This document shows, piece after piece, positions 7,852 to 15,291 of a DNA stretch of 50,027 nucleotides. Position 1 is the first letter of the stretch. Each line of letters begins with the position of its first letter. Below the pieces are notes generated by a model. It was not told where the DNA came from. It searched no databases and saw nothing but the letters and a program-made list of their open reading frames with translations. The position numbers and the translations under genes are program-made. The DNA is taken from the NCBI GenBank assembly GCA_947625625.1, contig CANQPC010000006.1, positions 1 through 50,027 on the forward strand, written 5' to 3'. The stretch comes from an uncultured Bacilli bacterium. GTDB lineage: Bacteria > Bacillota_I > Bacilli_A > RF39 > UBA660.

Positions 7852-8051
7852 CAGAAAAACCTCTCCCATACTCTATTAAAAATTTTAAGTGAAATATAAA
7901 TTATAAAACCCCAAAATAAGAAGAAATATAAATTAGCAGCTATCATTAAAATAGTAGTTTGATAAGAACTAAGTCCAGATAAATCTAAACTAAAAGTATT
8001 AGATAAATAAGTAATGACAACATCTGGACTATATGGAAAAAATATACTCAT
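7851..8051 (-). CDS. Small phage membrane protein
   Basis: 66 residues with one strong membrane segment (about 35-58) and a basic C-terminal end (FNRVWERFF). AGGAAGTGAG precedes the ATG. It overlaps the next gene by one base. It could be a minor coat protein of the pVII/pIX/pVI class or part of the export complex; size and place fit, sequence alone does not decide. Confidence 0.6.
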   Translation of the reverse strand: MSIFFPYSPDVVITYLSNTFSLDLSGLSSYQTTILMIAANLYFFLFWGFIIYISLKIFNRVWERFF

Positions 8052-8058
8052 TATAAAC

Positions 8059-8334
8059 TCACTTCCTATCTAAATATTTTTTAGAATGTCTACCTACATA
8101 CTCATGCTTACCTACATATCTACCAAATATTGATTCTCCTCTATCATATCTTTCATCTACTTCATCAACTACTACTACTTTAAGAAATCTAACTATAAGT
8201 AAAACCATAGGTAAGAAAATAAATACTACACACATTAAACCACCAAGAGTCATATTATGACCGATATCTATTGTAAATAACATACTAATAAACTTTACAA
8301 CTAAATTTAAAAGAAAAGATAAACATTCTAACAT
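8059..8334 (-). CDS. Phage membrane protein, two membrane segments
   Basis: 91 residues starting MLECLSFLLNLVVKFISMLF, with membrane segments at about 5-24 and 34-57 and a charged C-terminal tail (DERYDRGESIFGRYVGKHEY). GAGAGGTGG lies before the ATG at 8334; the TTG start further upstream overlaps this binding site. It ends in TGA 7 bases before the next ATG. Probably a structural or assembly protein of the phage. Confidence 0.6.
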   Translation of the reverse strand: MLECLSFLLNLVVKFISMLFTIDIGHNMTLGGLMCVVFIFLPMVLLIVRFLKVVVVDEVDERYDRGESIFGRYVGKHEYVGRHSKKYLDRK

Positions 8335-8351
8335 AAAACCACCTCTCAATC

Positions 8352-8389
8352 ATGAAGTGGCCCAAGCGCCGCTTGGGGCCACTTATCAT
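8352..8389 (-). other. GC-rich hairpin in the phage structural region
   Basis: AGTGGCCC (8356-8363) and AAGCG (8364-8368) pair with CGCTT (8370-8374) and GGGCCACT (8376-8383) with one bulged base; ATGA (8352-8355) and TCAT (8386-8389) can extend it. It is by far the most GC-rich stretch of the prophage. No T-run follows, so it is not an ordinary terminator. A packaging signal or mRNA processing/stability element is possible. Confidence 0.6.
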
Positions 8390-8535
8390 TTATCTTTGAT
8401 TAATTTTATAGGTATATAAAAAAGTTGAAACAAGAAAGTAATTAATAAAGCTCCCAAAACTAAAGTAAGAATTGCATATATAAAAGTAAATTCAGGAGGC
8501 AATTCTCCTATTAAATTTTTTACTATATCATACAT
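8386..8535 (-). CDS. Very small phage membrane protein
   Basis: 49 residues (starts MYDIVKNLIGELPPEF, ends PIKLIKDK) with one membrane segment at about 18-42 and a basic tail. AAGGAGTGTGGTTTT precedes the ATG. Size, topology and place between the adsorption gene and other small membrane genes fit a minor coat protein (pVII/pIX or pVI class), but there is no sequence proof. Confidence 0.65.
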   Translation of the reverse strand: MYDIVKNLIGELPPEFTFIYAILTLVLGALLITFLFQLFYIPIKLIKDK

Positions 8536-8548
8536 AAAACCACACTCC

Positions 8549-10108
8549 TTATAATAAAATTTTTATGATACCCAAAACAATTGCTAATGAAAAACTAGCA
8601 AACAAAATAGATTGTAAAGCTGGAGGCAATAACGCAATAAAAGCAGTAATAATATCAAATACTGAAACAATAGCACTCCATAAATCTTTAAGAAAATCTA
8701 AAGGAGAAGAAAAAACATCAGAAAAATCAAACTTTTCAGAAGAACCACTATTATAACCCTCATCTTCACTCTTATTAGAAGTATCAGTTAAATCATCAAA
8801 AGGAATAGTAGAATAACATTTCCCATCAATACATACTTCAGGATTATTTTTATTTTCTTCAGTAATGTAAGTTATATCAAAAATAGAAGTATCAACTCTA
8901 ACTATATTTTCTCTTGATTTATCATGACTTTTTAAATAATAAATAGAATGATTTTTCAAATCACTATCTAATAAGTAAGTCCTAACAGGTGTAAAATTAT
9001 CATAATAAGGACTACATCTATCTATTTGAGTACCAGGTAAAACGTCTTTTCTTTCAGTAGTTCCATAATTATAAACTGGTGTTAAACAGTACTGACCTTT
9101 TACATATACAGTAGTATTAAATTCTTTAACATTATAATCTTTAAGTGACAAAGCTACATAAGCATAATTATTTAAATTTATCTCTGCATAATTAGGAGGA
9201 AATACATCTTCTGATGGAGCAACAGAATTAATATAAGTATCTAATGTAAATCTATCATCAGAAGAAATAACTCTATGCTTACCACTAACATCGATTAATT
9301 CAAAATAAGAAGTCTTTATTCCTAAATCAGTACCATTAAACTTATAACCATTTTTAGGTGCTGGAACAATAAAATCATAATTAGAATAATAATACATATA
9401 AGGTAAATAAACTCCATTCAAAGAATAATCAAAAGTTTCAGAAGAATTAAAATTATCAATAAGATTATCTTTATCTCCATCTAAAGAAACCATCATAAAT
9501 GGAACCTCTAACATATAATTATAAATATAATTAGAACCTCCAAGAGAAGAATTAACAGCACCAAAACAATTACTATCAGAACCATATAAATATTCACCAG
9601 TACAAAAGTTAAAATTATAACCACGTTCATATAAACCAAAATAATCAAATTTATCAAGACGATAATCTAAATCACTAGAACGCATATGAAAAAAATAATA
9701 AATAAATTGACCTCTATTAGTATTAGGCTTCACATAAGAAAGTGAAGAACTACCAGATGGATAAAAACCACTCCAAGAACCAGTTAATTTTTCTTGATGA
9801 AAAAAAAGTCGAATAGTAAGACCCGGTTCACTACCTTCATATACAGAACCCCCACCACGATATACTGAAATATAGTAATAAGGATAAGTTTCTGAATAAT
9901 TACTATTATAATAAGAAACAATATCAGAAATAGCACTATTAAATCTATCTTCTCCAATCTTTTCAATAATCTCTTTTACATCCCCTCTTACATCTCCATA
10001 CTGTGGCTTAATATAAACTTCTTCAGGAACACGTAATTTAGCATAAGAAACTAATGGAATAGAAAAAATACAAAGAAAAGTAAAAGCTAAATACAATACC
10101 TTTTTCAT
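8549..10108 (-). CDS. Putative phage adsorption/minor coat protein (pIII-like)
   Basis: 519 residues: signal peptide (MKKVLYLAFTFLCIFSIPLV, cleavage near SYA-K), a long exported region rich in Tyr, Ser, Asn and Gly with several cysteine pairs (for example PEVCIDGKC), and a hydrophobic C-terminal end (about 470-519). This is the layout of filamentous-phage receptor-binding proteins that stay membrane-anchored until virion release. TAGGAGGTTGTT precedes the ATG, which overlaps the previous stop (ATGA). Function is inferred from layout and gene order. Confidence 0.6.
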   Translation of the reverse strand: MKKVLYLAFTFLCIFSIPLVSYAKLRVPEEVYIKPQYGDVRGDVKEIIEKIGEDRFNSAISDIVSYYNSNYSETYPYYYISVYRGGGSVYEGSEPGLTIRLFFHQEKLTGSWSGFYPSGSSSLSYVKPNTNRGQFIYYFFHMRSSDLDYRLDKFDYFGLYERGYNFNFCTGEYLYGSDSNCFGAVNSSLGGSNYIYNYMLEVPFMMVSLDGDKDNLIDNFNSSETFDYSLNGVYLPYMYYYSNYDFIVPAPKNGYKFNGTDLGIKTSYFELIDVSGKHRVISSDDRFTLDTYINSVAPSEDVFPPNYAEINLNNYAYVALSLKDYNVKEFNTTVYVKGQYCLTPVYNYGTTERKDVLPGTQIDRCSPYYDNFTPVRTYLLDSDLKNHSIYYLKSHDKSRENIVRVDTSIFDITYITEENKNNPEVCIDGKCYSTIPFDDLTDTSNKSEDEGYNSGSSEKFDFSDVFSSPLDFLKDLWSAIVSVFDIITAFIALLPPALQSILFASFSLAIVLGIIKILL

Positions 10109-10830
10109 AACAACCTCCTAAAAATAAGTCTAAAAATAAATATCAAAATGAAAATAACTATAATTGATAAATAAATATAATTGCTTGAAATAACATCACA
10201 TAAATAAAGTAACTTATCTATAACTAACATATAAAACGAAGTAACTTTCTCAGTCTCCTCTTTATGAACTAAATCATCATCTCCTATAAATTCATTATAC
10301 TTTTTATAAAAATCATACAAAGTAGGAAATATATCATTTTTTTTAACTTCATAAGTAAAATCTTTATATTTTAAATTTATAATCTCATCAGAAGTATATA
10401 TTAAATCAATATTACTAAATAAAATCATACTAACAAAATCATCAGAATCATAAAATAAAAAACCATGACCAATACCACTACTACCACCAGAAAAAGAATC
10501 AACGTTTAAGGAAAAACGTTTATAACGATAAGTACACCACCATCTCAAATTAGTACTATAAGAAAGATATTGAGTATTTAATGTGGAAGAACCAGAGGAA
10601 CCAATAGAATAAAAATAATATTTACCATCTTCAAAATAAATAACATAATTATTAGATAAAGAATCATCACTTTCTATATATGCTTTAAATTCTTTTTCTT
10701 GTTCTAATAAATCTTCATTTATTAAGTTCAAATAATCATCAGGAATAACAACATCTAAGGCTTTAACATTTGAACTTAATAAAAAAAAGGAAGATATAAC
10801 AAAAGTCATTATAATAAATAATTTCTTCAT
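10105..10830 (-). CDS. Exported phage protein with C-terminal anchor
   Basis: 241 residues starting MKKLFIIMTFVISSFFLLSS: signal peptide with cleavage near VKA-LD, an exported domain, and a C-terminal membrane segment (YIYLSIIVIFILIFIF) followed by Arg residues. AAAGGAAGTGTAACA before the ATG at 10830 fixes the start; the TTG start at 10848 lies inside this leader. It is translationally coupled to the 519-residue protein. It is probably a second minor coat protein or a pVI-like partner. Confidence 0.6.
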   Translation of the reverse strand: MKKLFIIMTFVISSFFLLSSNVKALDVVIPDDYLNLINEDLLEQEKEFKAYIESDDSLSNNYVIYFEDGKYYFYSIGSSGSSTLNTQYLSYSTNLRWWCTYRYKRFSLNVDSFSGGSSGIGHGFLFYDSDDFVSMILFSNIDLIYTSDEIINLKYKDFTYEVKKNDIFPTLYDFYKKYNEFIGDDDLVHKEETEKVTSFYMLVIDKLLYLCDVISSNYIYLSIIVIFILIFIFRLIFRRLL

Positions 10831-10848
10831 TGTTACACTTCCTTTCAA

Positions 10849-11031
10849 TTAAAACATTCTTTTTACAAAAGATACTACAGCAAATGCAATAGGTATGCAA
10901 AAACCAATTAATAAAAGTGGATTTTTAGAAATAGTATCGCAGATACTACCAACATAGCCAATCATTGACTCAAATACACTACCAACATTTTCTAAAACTG
11001 TAGATAAAGTAGTCTCCATATTATTAACCAA
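10849..11031 (-). CDS. Putative major coat protein (pVIII-like)
   Basis: At most 60 residues: an amphipathic N-terminal half without Lys or Arg, a membrane segment (PLLLIGFCIPIAFAVVSFV) and a short basic end KRMF. This is the classic filamentous-phage coat layout: acidic N-terminus outside, basic C-terminus facing DNA. There is no cleavable signal peptide, as in the Pf3 coat protein. The listed start is TTG; an ATG four codons later (11019) is possible (56 residues). AAAGGAG lies upstream of both. Confidence 0.75.
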   Translation of the reverse strand: MVNNMETTLSTVLENVGSVFESMIGYVGSICDTISKNPLLLIGFCIPIAFAVVSFVKRMF

Positions 11032-11073
11032 CCCCTTTCTCCTTTAATTTCTATCAAAATTGATTTTTATCAA

Positions 11074-11256
11074 TTAAAAAGGCATTTTATTCTTTTTTTC
11101 ATCTCTCGAACTTAATTTTAAAAGTTCTAACTCTGCTTGGTCTAAAAAAACAAGTTTTTCCAAATTATCAGTAAGCTTTATTACTAAAACTTCATACTGA
11201 GAACCTTTTTTACTAGTTCGTGTTTCCAATGTAGCTTTAAATTCTTTACTATTCAT
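11074..11256 (-). CDS. Small phage protein, candidate ssDNA-binding protein
   Basis: 60 residues, soluble, starting MNSKEFKATLETRTSKKGSQ. AAAGGAGTGTAAAG precedes the ATG, which overlaps the previous gene by 8 bases. Alternating strand-like residues (EVLVIKLTDNLEKLVFLD) and its place just before the coat gene suggest the gene V-type single-stranded DNA-binding protein, but I see no decisive motif. Confidence 0.5.
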   Translation of the reverse strand: MNSKEFKATLETRTSKKGSQYEVLVIKLTDNLEKLVFLDQAELELLKLSSRDEKKNKMPF

Positions 11257-11512
11257 TCTTTACACTCCTTTCTAAAAACTTGATAAGTTTCCTAACAAGT
11301 CTTTCTTTTAATGAGATATCAAAATTATCAAAATAGTCATGTATAGATTTACAATTAATGAGCTTATCATTATCAGAAATATAAAACATGCAAACTATAA
11401 TATGACCGTATTGATTAATATAGCCGACTTTATATTCACTATGCCAAAAAGCTGACTTTAAAAGTTTAGAATAATAGACGTCTTTATTAGGATTATAAAA
11501 AACCGCTATCAT
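11249..11512 (-). CDS. Phage protein of unknown function
   Basis: 87 residues, soluble, starting MIAVFYNPNKDVYY. GAGGTGTCAT lies before the ATG at 11512, so the GTG at 11521 is part of the binding site. Rich in Tyr and Lys with a basic C-terminal helix (KERLVRKLIKFLERSVK). Early-region position suggests a replication or regulatory role; no family recognised. Confidence 0.5.
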   Translation of the reverse strand: MIAVFYNPNKDVYYSKLLKSAFWHSEYKVGYINQYGHIIVCMFYISDNDKLINCKSIHDYFDNFDISLKERLVRKLIKFLERSVKNE

Positions 11513-11558
11513 ATATGACACCTCTTTATTAAAACATTTCTGTTTTAACCAATTTTAT

Positions 11559-11813
11559 TTAAATAGTACTATAAGTATTTGAAAGAACTTCCCAGCCATC
11601 AGTACCATCAAAAAATTTTCTTAAACGATATTTATGAAGAGAAGAACCATTTAGAAAACAGTCAACAATATCTGTTGTAGGGAAATGAATAATAGAAAGT
11701 TTATCTCCAGTATGGTCTGTTATAGTAACAATATAATCTCCAATCAATTCAACATCAAAATACTTTAAATTAAAATTATCATTAACGAATTTTTCTAAAT
11801 ATTTATCTTTCAT
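11559..11813 (-). CDS. First gene of the phage operon, unknown function
   Basis: 84 residues, soluble, starting MKDKYLEKFVNDNFNLKYFD. AAAGGAGTTTG precedes the ATG. It is the first gene after the rightmost phage promoter, the place of a cro-like or anti-repressor gene, but it shows no helix-turn-helix. No family recognised. Confidence 0.5.
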   Translation of the reverse strand: MKDKYLEKFVNDNFNLKYFDVELIGDYIVTITDHTGDKLSIIHFPTTDIVDCFLNGSSLHKYRLRKFFDGTDGWEVLSNTYSTI

Positions 11814-11837
11814 ATCTTTTCAAACTCCTTTAAATGT

Positions 11838-11921
11838 GACATTGTTGTCTCATTTGCAATTCCATTATAGCACAAATGGGGCATACTTGTCAATGTAATA
11901 ATGAGACAAACTTGGTACAAT
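11838..11921. promoter_or_regulatory. Divergent phage promoter/operator region
   Basis: On the - strand TTGACA (11893-11888), 18 bases, TGC-TATAAT (11869-11864) drives the structural operon. TTGTCTCATT (11845-11854) and its exact inverted copy AATGAGACAA (11900-11909) flank this promoter; a further TTGTC at 11887-11891 makes a palindrome with GACAA at 11905-11909. A -10-like TACAAT (11916-11921) points to the repressor gene. This looks like a lysogeny switch bound by the adjacent repressor. Confidence 0.7.
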
Positions 11922-11939
11922 TTTTCTAGAGGTGTAAAA

Positions 11940-12143
11940 ATGCTTAAAGAATATAGAAAAAGAGCTAAAATATCACAAGAAAAACTTGAAGAAATAACAA
12001 ATTTAGATAGAAAAACAATATTCAGAATAGAAAATGATTTAAATATACCATTACTTGATACTTTCGCTAAAATAGTTATAGCATTAAACATGAGTGATGA
12101 AGAAATAGCAAAAGAAGTAAAAAAGACAATAATAAAAAAATGA
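11940..12143 (+). CDS. Phage repressor, XRE-type helix-turn-helix
   Basis: 67 residues, starting MLKEYRKRAKISQEKLEEIT. The helix-turn-helix is clear (ISQEKLEEITNLDRKTIFRIEN). There is no protease or dimerisation domain, so it is a minimal Cro/CI-type regulator. AGAGGTGTAAAA precedes the ATG at 11940; the longer frame from 11901 would start inside the operator. It is the only phage gene on + and likely represses the divergent operon. Confidence 0.75.
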   Translation: MLKEYRKRAKISQEKLEEITNLDRKTIFRIENDLNIPLLDTFAKIVIALNMSDEEIAKEVKKTIIKK

Positions 12144-12182
12144 CCGATAAGGACATTTTTTTTAATTATAAGCGATTTTTAT

Positions 12183-12210
12183 AGTTTACGTTGTATTAAT
12201 TATAGGAACT
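12183..12210 (-). other. attR (hybrid dif-like site)
   Basis: On the - strand: AGTTCCTATAA, centre TTAATA, arm CAACGTAAACT. The first arm and centre match attL exactly; the last arm (12193-12183) is phage DNA and differs from the host arm TTATGTTAAGT at several bases. It defines the phage attP sequence. Confidence 0.82.
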
Positions 12211-12484
12211 TAAATATAATTACTTTAGATGGTTAATTTATTCACTTAAATTCTAAATAAAAAAACTTATTATAAAATACATATTTAATTATTTAAATTT
12301 TAATCTTTTATTTAATAATAAATTTATTTAAAAATTAATTTTATTAATTAAATATTATTTTTAATAATTATTTTCTCTTTCTTTTATTTAATTGTAATTC
12401 AATAATATAATATTATTTTAATTATCATTCCATCATCTTATCAATTATTTTTTTATTAAATGATAATATTAATATAAAAATAAA
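12211..12484. other. Extremely AT-rich non-coding stretch next to attR
   Basis: About 270 bases made almost entirely of A and T, with no reading frame that has a ribosome binding site, no clear hairpin and no promoter I trust. It is host DNA just outside the prophage, on the terminus side. Confidence 0.6.
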
Positions 12485-12527
12485 AAGTCCCCTAGTCTTT
12501 TCCTTAAAATGGAAAGTAGGGGGGCTT
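12472..12527 (-). terminator. Terminator of the 262-residue regulator gene
   Basis: On the - strand AAGCCCCCC, then CTTTCC, pairs with GGAAAAG and GGGGACTT (12527 down to 12485), followed by TTTATTTTTA. A long, GC-capped stem in AT-rich surroundings. Confidence 0.75.
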
Positions 12528-12530
12528 AAT

Positions 12531-13319
12531 TTAAATTTTACCAGAAACAATTTCCGCTATTTTATCAAATACTTCACTAGCATTTTTTTCGTTTATTGTA
12601 GTGTAGCCTAATTCTCTAAGAGCCTGTATTTTAGCAGTATTTAACTCTTGAGTACGACTTAATTTTTCTTCTTTTTTGGAAGCTAAAACCGTTTCCCATC
12701 TTTTATGTGATTCAGCTAATTTTGTTCGAGATGCTCCACCATTACTGTATAATGTCATAGCAGAAAACATTATACTTTCAAAAATATATTGATTATCTTC
12801 GTCGAAAGCAAAATAATTAGGATCAGTATAACCATTGTTTTTTGAAAAATAGCCTAAAATGTATTTTAATTCTTTTGTAGAAGGAATATTTTGAAGAAAT
12901 TGATATAAATAAGTAATCAAAGTAAAAGTCTCATTTTCTTTACTACTCCCCTTCTCTTCTTCTAAATAATCTTTTAATAGATATACTATATCACTAATTA
13001 AATTAAATTCTTCTTTTTTTAAATCCGATAATTCTATTACACTTTCTTTTTTACTGCTTATTTTATTTGAATCAAATATTTTGCTACCGACACTTTGAAG
13101 GTAATCGTCAGTAATATTTATATTTAAGACCTCTTCAGCACTGCTTACATTAAGAAGTGTAAATAGTAATTGACACTTTTCATTAGGAAGTTTTGACAAG
13201 TTATCACCATCTAAATAATTGTAAACCATTTGCCTAGATACTCCTAAGTATTTAGCCAAATTCACTTTGGAAATATTTGCCTTTTTTAAAATTAGATTAA
13301 TTTTTTCAACGACATTCAT
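12531..13319 (-). CDS. Helix-turn-helix regulator of unknown target
   Basis: 262 residues. The N-terminal 65 form an XRE-like DNA-binding domain (KVNLAKYLGVSRQMVYNYL). The rest is mostly helical, polar, without membrane segments or a known sensor motif; a Lys/Glu-rich stretch near 210-230 may form a coiled coil. AGGAGGAAGAACAT precedes the ATG. Its -10 region is nearly palindromic, suggesting autoregulation. It lies directly outside attR, so it is a host gene, though former prophage cargo cannot be excluded. Confidence 0.65.
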   Translation of the reverse strand: MNVVEKINLILKKANISKVNLAKYLGVSRQMVYNYLDGDNLSKLPNEKCQLLFTLLNVSSAEEVLNINITDDYLQSVGSKIFDSNKISSKKESVIELSDLKKEEFNLISDIVYLLKDYLEEEKGSSKENETFTLITYLYQFLQNIPSTKELKYILGYFSKNNGYTDPNYFAFDEDNQYIFESIMFSAMTLYSNGGASRTKLAESHKRWETVLASKKEEKLSRTQELNTAKIQALRELGYTTINEKNASEVFDKIAEIVSGKI

Positions 13320-13349
13320 TATGTTCTTCCTCCTACTTCGTACATATAT

Positions 13350-13379
13350 ATTGTATCATTTTTAATAAAAATATGTCAA
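13350..13379 (-). promoter_or_regulatory. Promoter of the 262-residue regulator
   Basis: On the - strand TTGACA (13379-13374), 18 bases, TGA-TACAAT (13355-13350). TACA (13341-13344) and TGTA (13352-13355) around an AT core make a near palindrome overlapping the -10, a likely operator. Confidence 0.7.
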
Positions 13380-13450
13380 GTGAAATAGAAAAAATGTATT
13401 AAAAGTATAATTCTAAAAATACCCCTAAAATATTATCTTCTAGATATTAA

Positions 13451-13479
13451 TTGCAAAATAGACGATTATATGCTATAAT
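13451..13479 (+). promoter_or_regulatory. Sigma-A promoter of the 216-residue gene
   Basis: TTGCAA (13451-13456), 17 bases, TATAAT (13474-13479) with the TGC extension. Confidence 0.75.
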
Positions 13480-13503
13480 AGCTAACTCGTAAGGGGGAAA
13501 TTT

Positions 13504-14154
13504 ATGTATAAAATAAGTAAAATTATTAGTAATCTTCACGATAATGGAGAGGTTAATTTATTCCTTTTATCAGGTGAAATAACTCTTAATGGCTACATTA
13601 TCAATATAACTACAGATAGTGATGGTAACTTAAAAATAACAAAAAGAATTCCATGTTATAATGCTATTTTAAAAAATAACAGGAAAATGACTAGTCTTCT
13701 CGATATACCGAGTGTTTCGACAAAAATAGTAACGGGAAGAGAAGCACTTATAAATATTTCACGTATTTTAATGTGTGCTTACTCAGATAAAGCTTTTTTG
13801 GAAGATAATGGTAATATTAAAGGAAAAGATAGTAGTAACGATACTGCTGTAGCAGACCTTTATAATATTATTTCGTCCATGCTTAGTTTAGACAATTTAG
13901 ACTTACTTAAGTTAGCTATGGCAAAGAATATTTGTAGAGAGGGAATTTTAGCAGATACTGCATGTAGAAATATTCATAACGAAGGTCCTTTACCAGCAAA
14001 TTTTGAAGATTTAATTGATGAAAAGTGTACTGAATTAGAAAAGCACTATGCAGATATTAAAAAAGCATTAGATGAAGGACAGGCAAGTAAAATACTAACG
14101 GAAGGCTACTCTAAGAGAAGAAAAGAAAATATAAGAAAAAGAGTATTAAGTTAA
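13504..14154 (+). CDS. Conserved-looking soluble protein, unknown function
   Basis: 216 residues with no signal peptide or membrane segment. The first 60 residues are strand-rich with a repeated NxYIINITTDSDGN type pattern; the C-terminal end is a basic helix (SKRRKENIRKRVLS). AAGGGGGAAATTT precedes the ATG, and the promoter upstream is strong. It is a single-gene unit ending in a shared hairpin. I do not recognise a family. Confidence 0.55.
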   Translation: MYKISKIISNLHDNGEVNLFLLSGEITLNGYIINITTDSDGNLKITKRIPCYNAILKNNRKMTSLLDIPSVSTKIVTGREALINISRILMCAYSDKAFLEDNGNIKGKDSSNDTAVADLYNIISSMLSLDNLDLLKLAMAKNICREGILADTACRNIHNEGPLPANFEDLIDEKCTELEKHYADIKKALDEGQASKILTEGYSKRRKENIRKRVLS

Positions 14155-14168
14155 TTAGTACTCTTTTT
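14136..14168. terminator. Bidirectional terminator between the 216-residue gene and mnmA
   Basis: AAAAAGAGTA (14136-14145) pairs with TACTCTTTTT (14159-14168) across a 13-base loop, between convergent genes. Confidence 0.75.
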
Positions 14169-14170
14169 AA

Positions 14171-15250
14171 TTATTTAAATACTTCTTTGATTATTCCCCC
14201 ACCTAAACATATTTCCCCATCATATAAGACCGCAAACTGTCCCGGTGTTACAGCTTTGGAGCCAGCATATTTTAAAGTAATAGTGTTTCCTTTATCGTAT
14301 ATGACATTAACGGGTATATCTTCCTGACGATATCTAAACTTACAATAGCAATTATCTGGACGACTATCAGTAAGAAAATTAAAGTCTTCGACTATAGCTT
14401 TTGTCGAGAAAAGATATTTATTATCATCTCCCATTGCTACATATAAAATATTCTTTTCTAAATCTTTTTTTACTACAAATGTTCTATCTTTAGTACCACC
14501 AATATTTAATCCTCTTCTCTGCCCTATTGTATAATACATAAGTCCAATATGTTTACCTAGAACTTTACCGCTATCGATATCAATAATATCACCAGGCATA
14601 TTCGGTAAGTAATTTTCTAAAAATTTAGTAAAATTTCTTTCCCCGATAAAACAGATTCCCGTTGAATCTTTCTTTTTGGCAGTAATCAAATCATAATCTT
14701 CGGCAATTTTTCTAACTTCTGGCTTAGTAATTTCTCCTAAAGGAAATAAGACATCTTTAAATACATCTTTATTTACATAGGCAAGAAAATAAGACTGATC
14801 TTTATTTTTATCGATAGCTTTAGCTAATTTACCATCAATTAGTCTAGCATAATGACCGGTAGCAATATAGTCAGCTTTCAATTCTTTTGCTTTCTTGATA
14901 AATAAGTCAAACTTAATATATTTATTACACATGACATCTGGATTTGGGGTTCTTCCCTTTTTTAATTCATCGAGAAAGTATGTAAAAACAAAATCCCAAT
15001 ATTCTTTTACAAAATCAACTCGGTGAAGAGGTATATTTATTTTATTACATACAGCTAAAGCATCATTATAATCTTCTTCTTGAGGACATATATCATTATT
15101 CAAATTAGGATTTCCAAGATAATCATTGTTAATCGTACTGTCCCAGTTACGCATAAATAAGCCAATAACATTATAACCAGCTTTTTTTAACATAATAGCG
15201 GCGACAGAACTATCGACACCACCAGACATTCCAATTACTACTGTTTTCAT
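14171..15250 (-). CDS. mnmA: tRNA-specific 2-thiouridylase MnmA
   Basis: ATP-dependent enzyme that puts the 2-thio group on U34 of Lys, Glu and Gln tRNAs. Seen: PP-loop GMSGGVDSSVAA, the nucleophile region TPNPDVMCNKYIKF, the second cysteine in DSTGICFIGERNF, and the C-terminal beta-barrel (RYRQEDIPV, AVTPGQFAVLYDGE, CLGGGII). 359 residues is normal. The ATG at 15250 has AGAGGTG 9 bases upstream; the GTG at 15262 overlaps that site. Confidence 0.95.
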   Translation of the reverse strand: MKTVVIGMSGGVDSSVAAIMLKKAGYNVIGLFMRNWDSTINNDYLGNPNLNNDICPQEEDYNDALAVCNKINIPLHRVDFVKEYWDFVFTYFLDELKKGRTPNPDVMCNKYIKFDLFIKKAKELKADYIATGHYARLIDGKLAKAIDKNKDQSYFLAYVNKDVFKDVLFPLGEITKPEVRKIAEDYDLITAKKKDSTGICFIGERNFTKFLENYLPNMPGDIIDIDSGKVLGKHIGLMYYTIGQRRGLNIGGTKDRTFVVKKDLEKNILYVAMGDDNKYLFSTKAIVEDFNFLTDSRPDNCYCKFRYRQEDIPVNVIYDKGNTITLKYAGSKAVTPGQFAVLYDGEICLGGGIIKEVFK

Positions 15251-15291
15251 ATTACAAAACACCTCTAGATAATTATATCACAATTTACTTT

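Larger units (their letters stand above)
6041..12211 (-). mobile_element. Inovirus (filamentous phage) prophage integrated at dif
   Basis: Bounded by an 18-base direct repeat (6041-6058 and 12194-12211); repeat-to-repeat distance is 6153 bases, the expected circular genome. All structural genes are on the - strand, in the order early genes, coat, minor coat/adsorption, small membrane proteins, Zot, Rep; a repressor is divergent at the right end. There is no integrase, as expected for phages that use host Xer at dif. There is no pIV-like secretin, which suits a host with a single membrane. Every frame appears intact, so the prophage is probably functional. Confidence 0.9.

Noticed and set aside
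9784-9966. 60-residue - frame inside the phage adsorption gene
   Set aside because: Out-of-frame shadow of the 519-residue gene without its own start signals.
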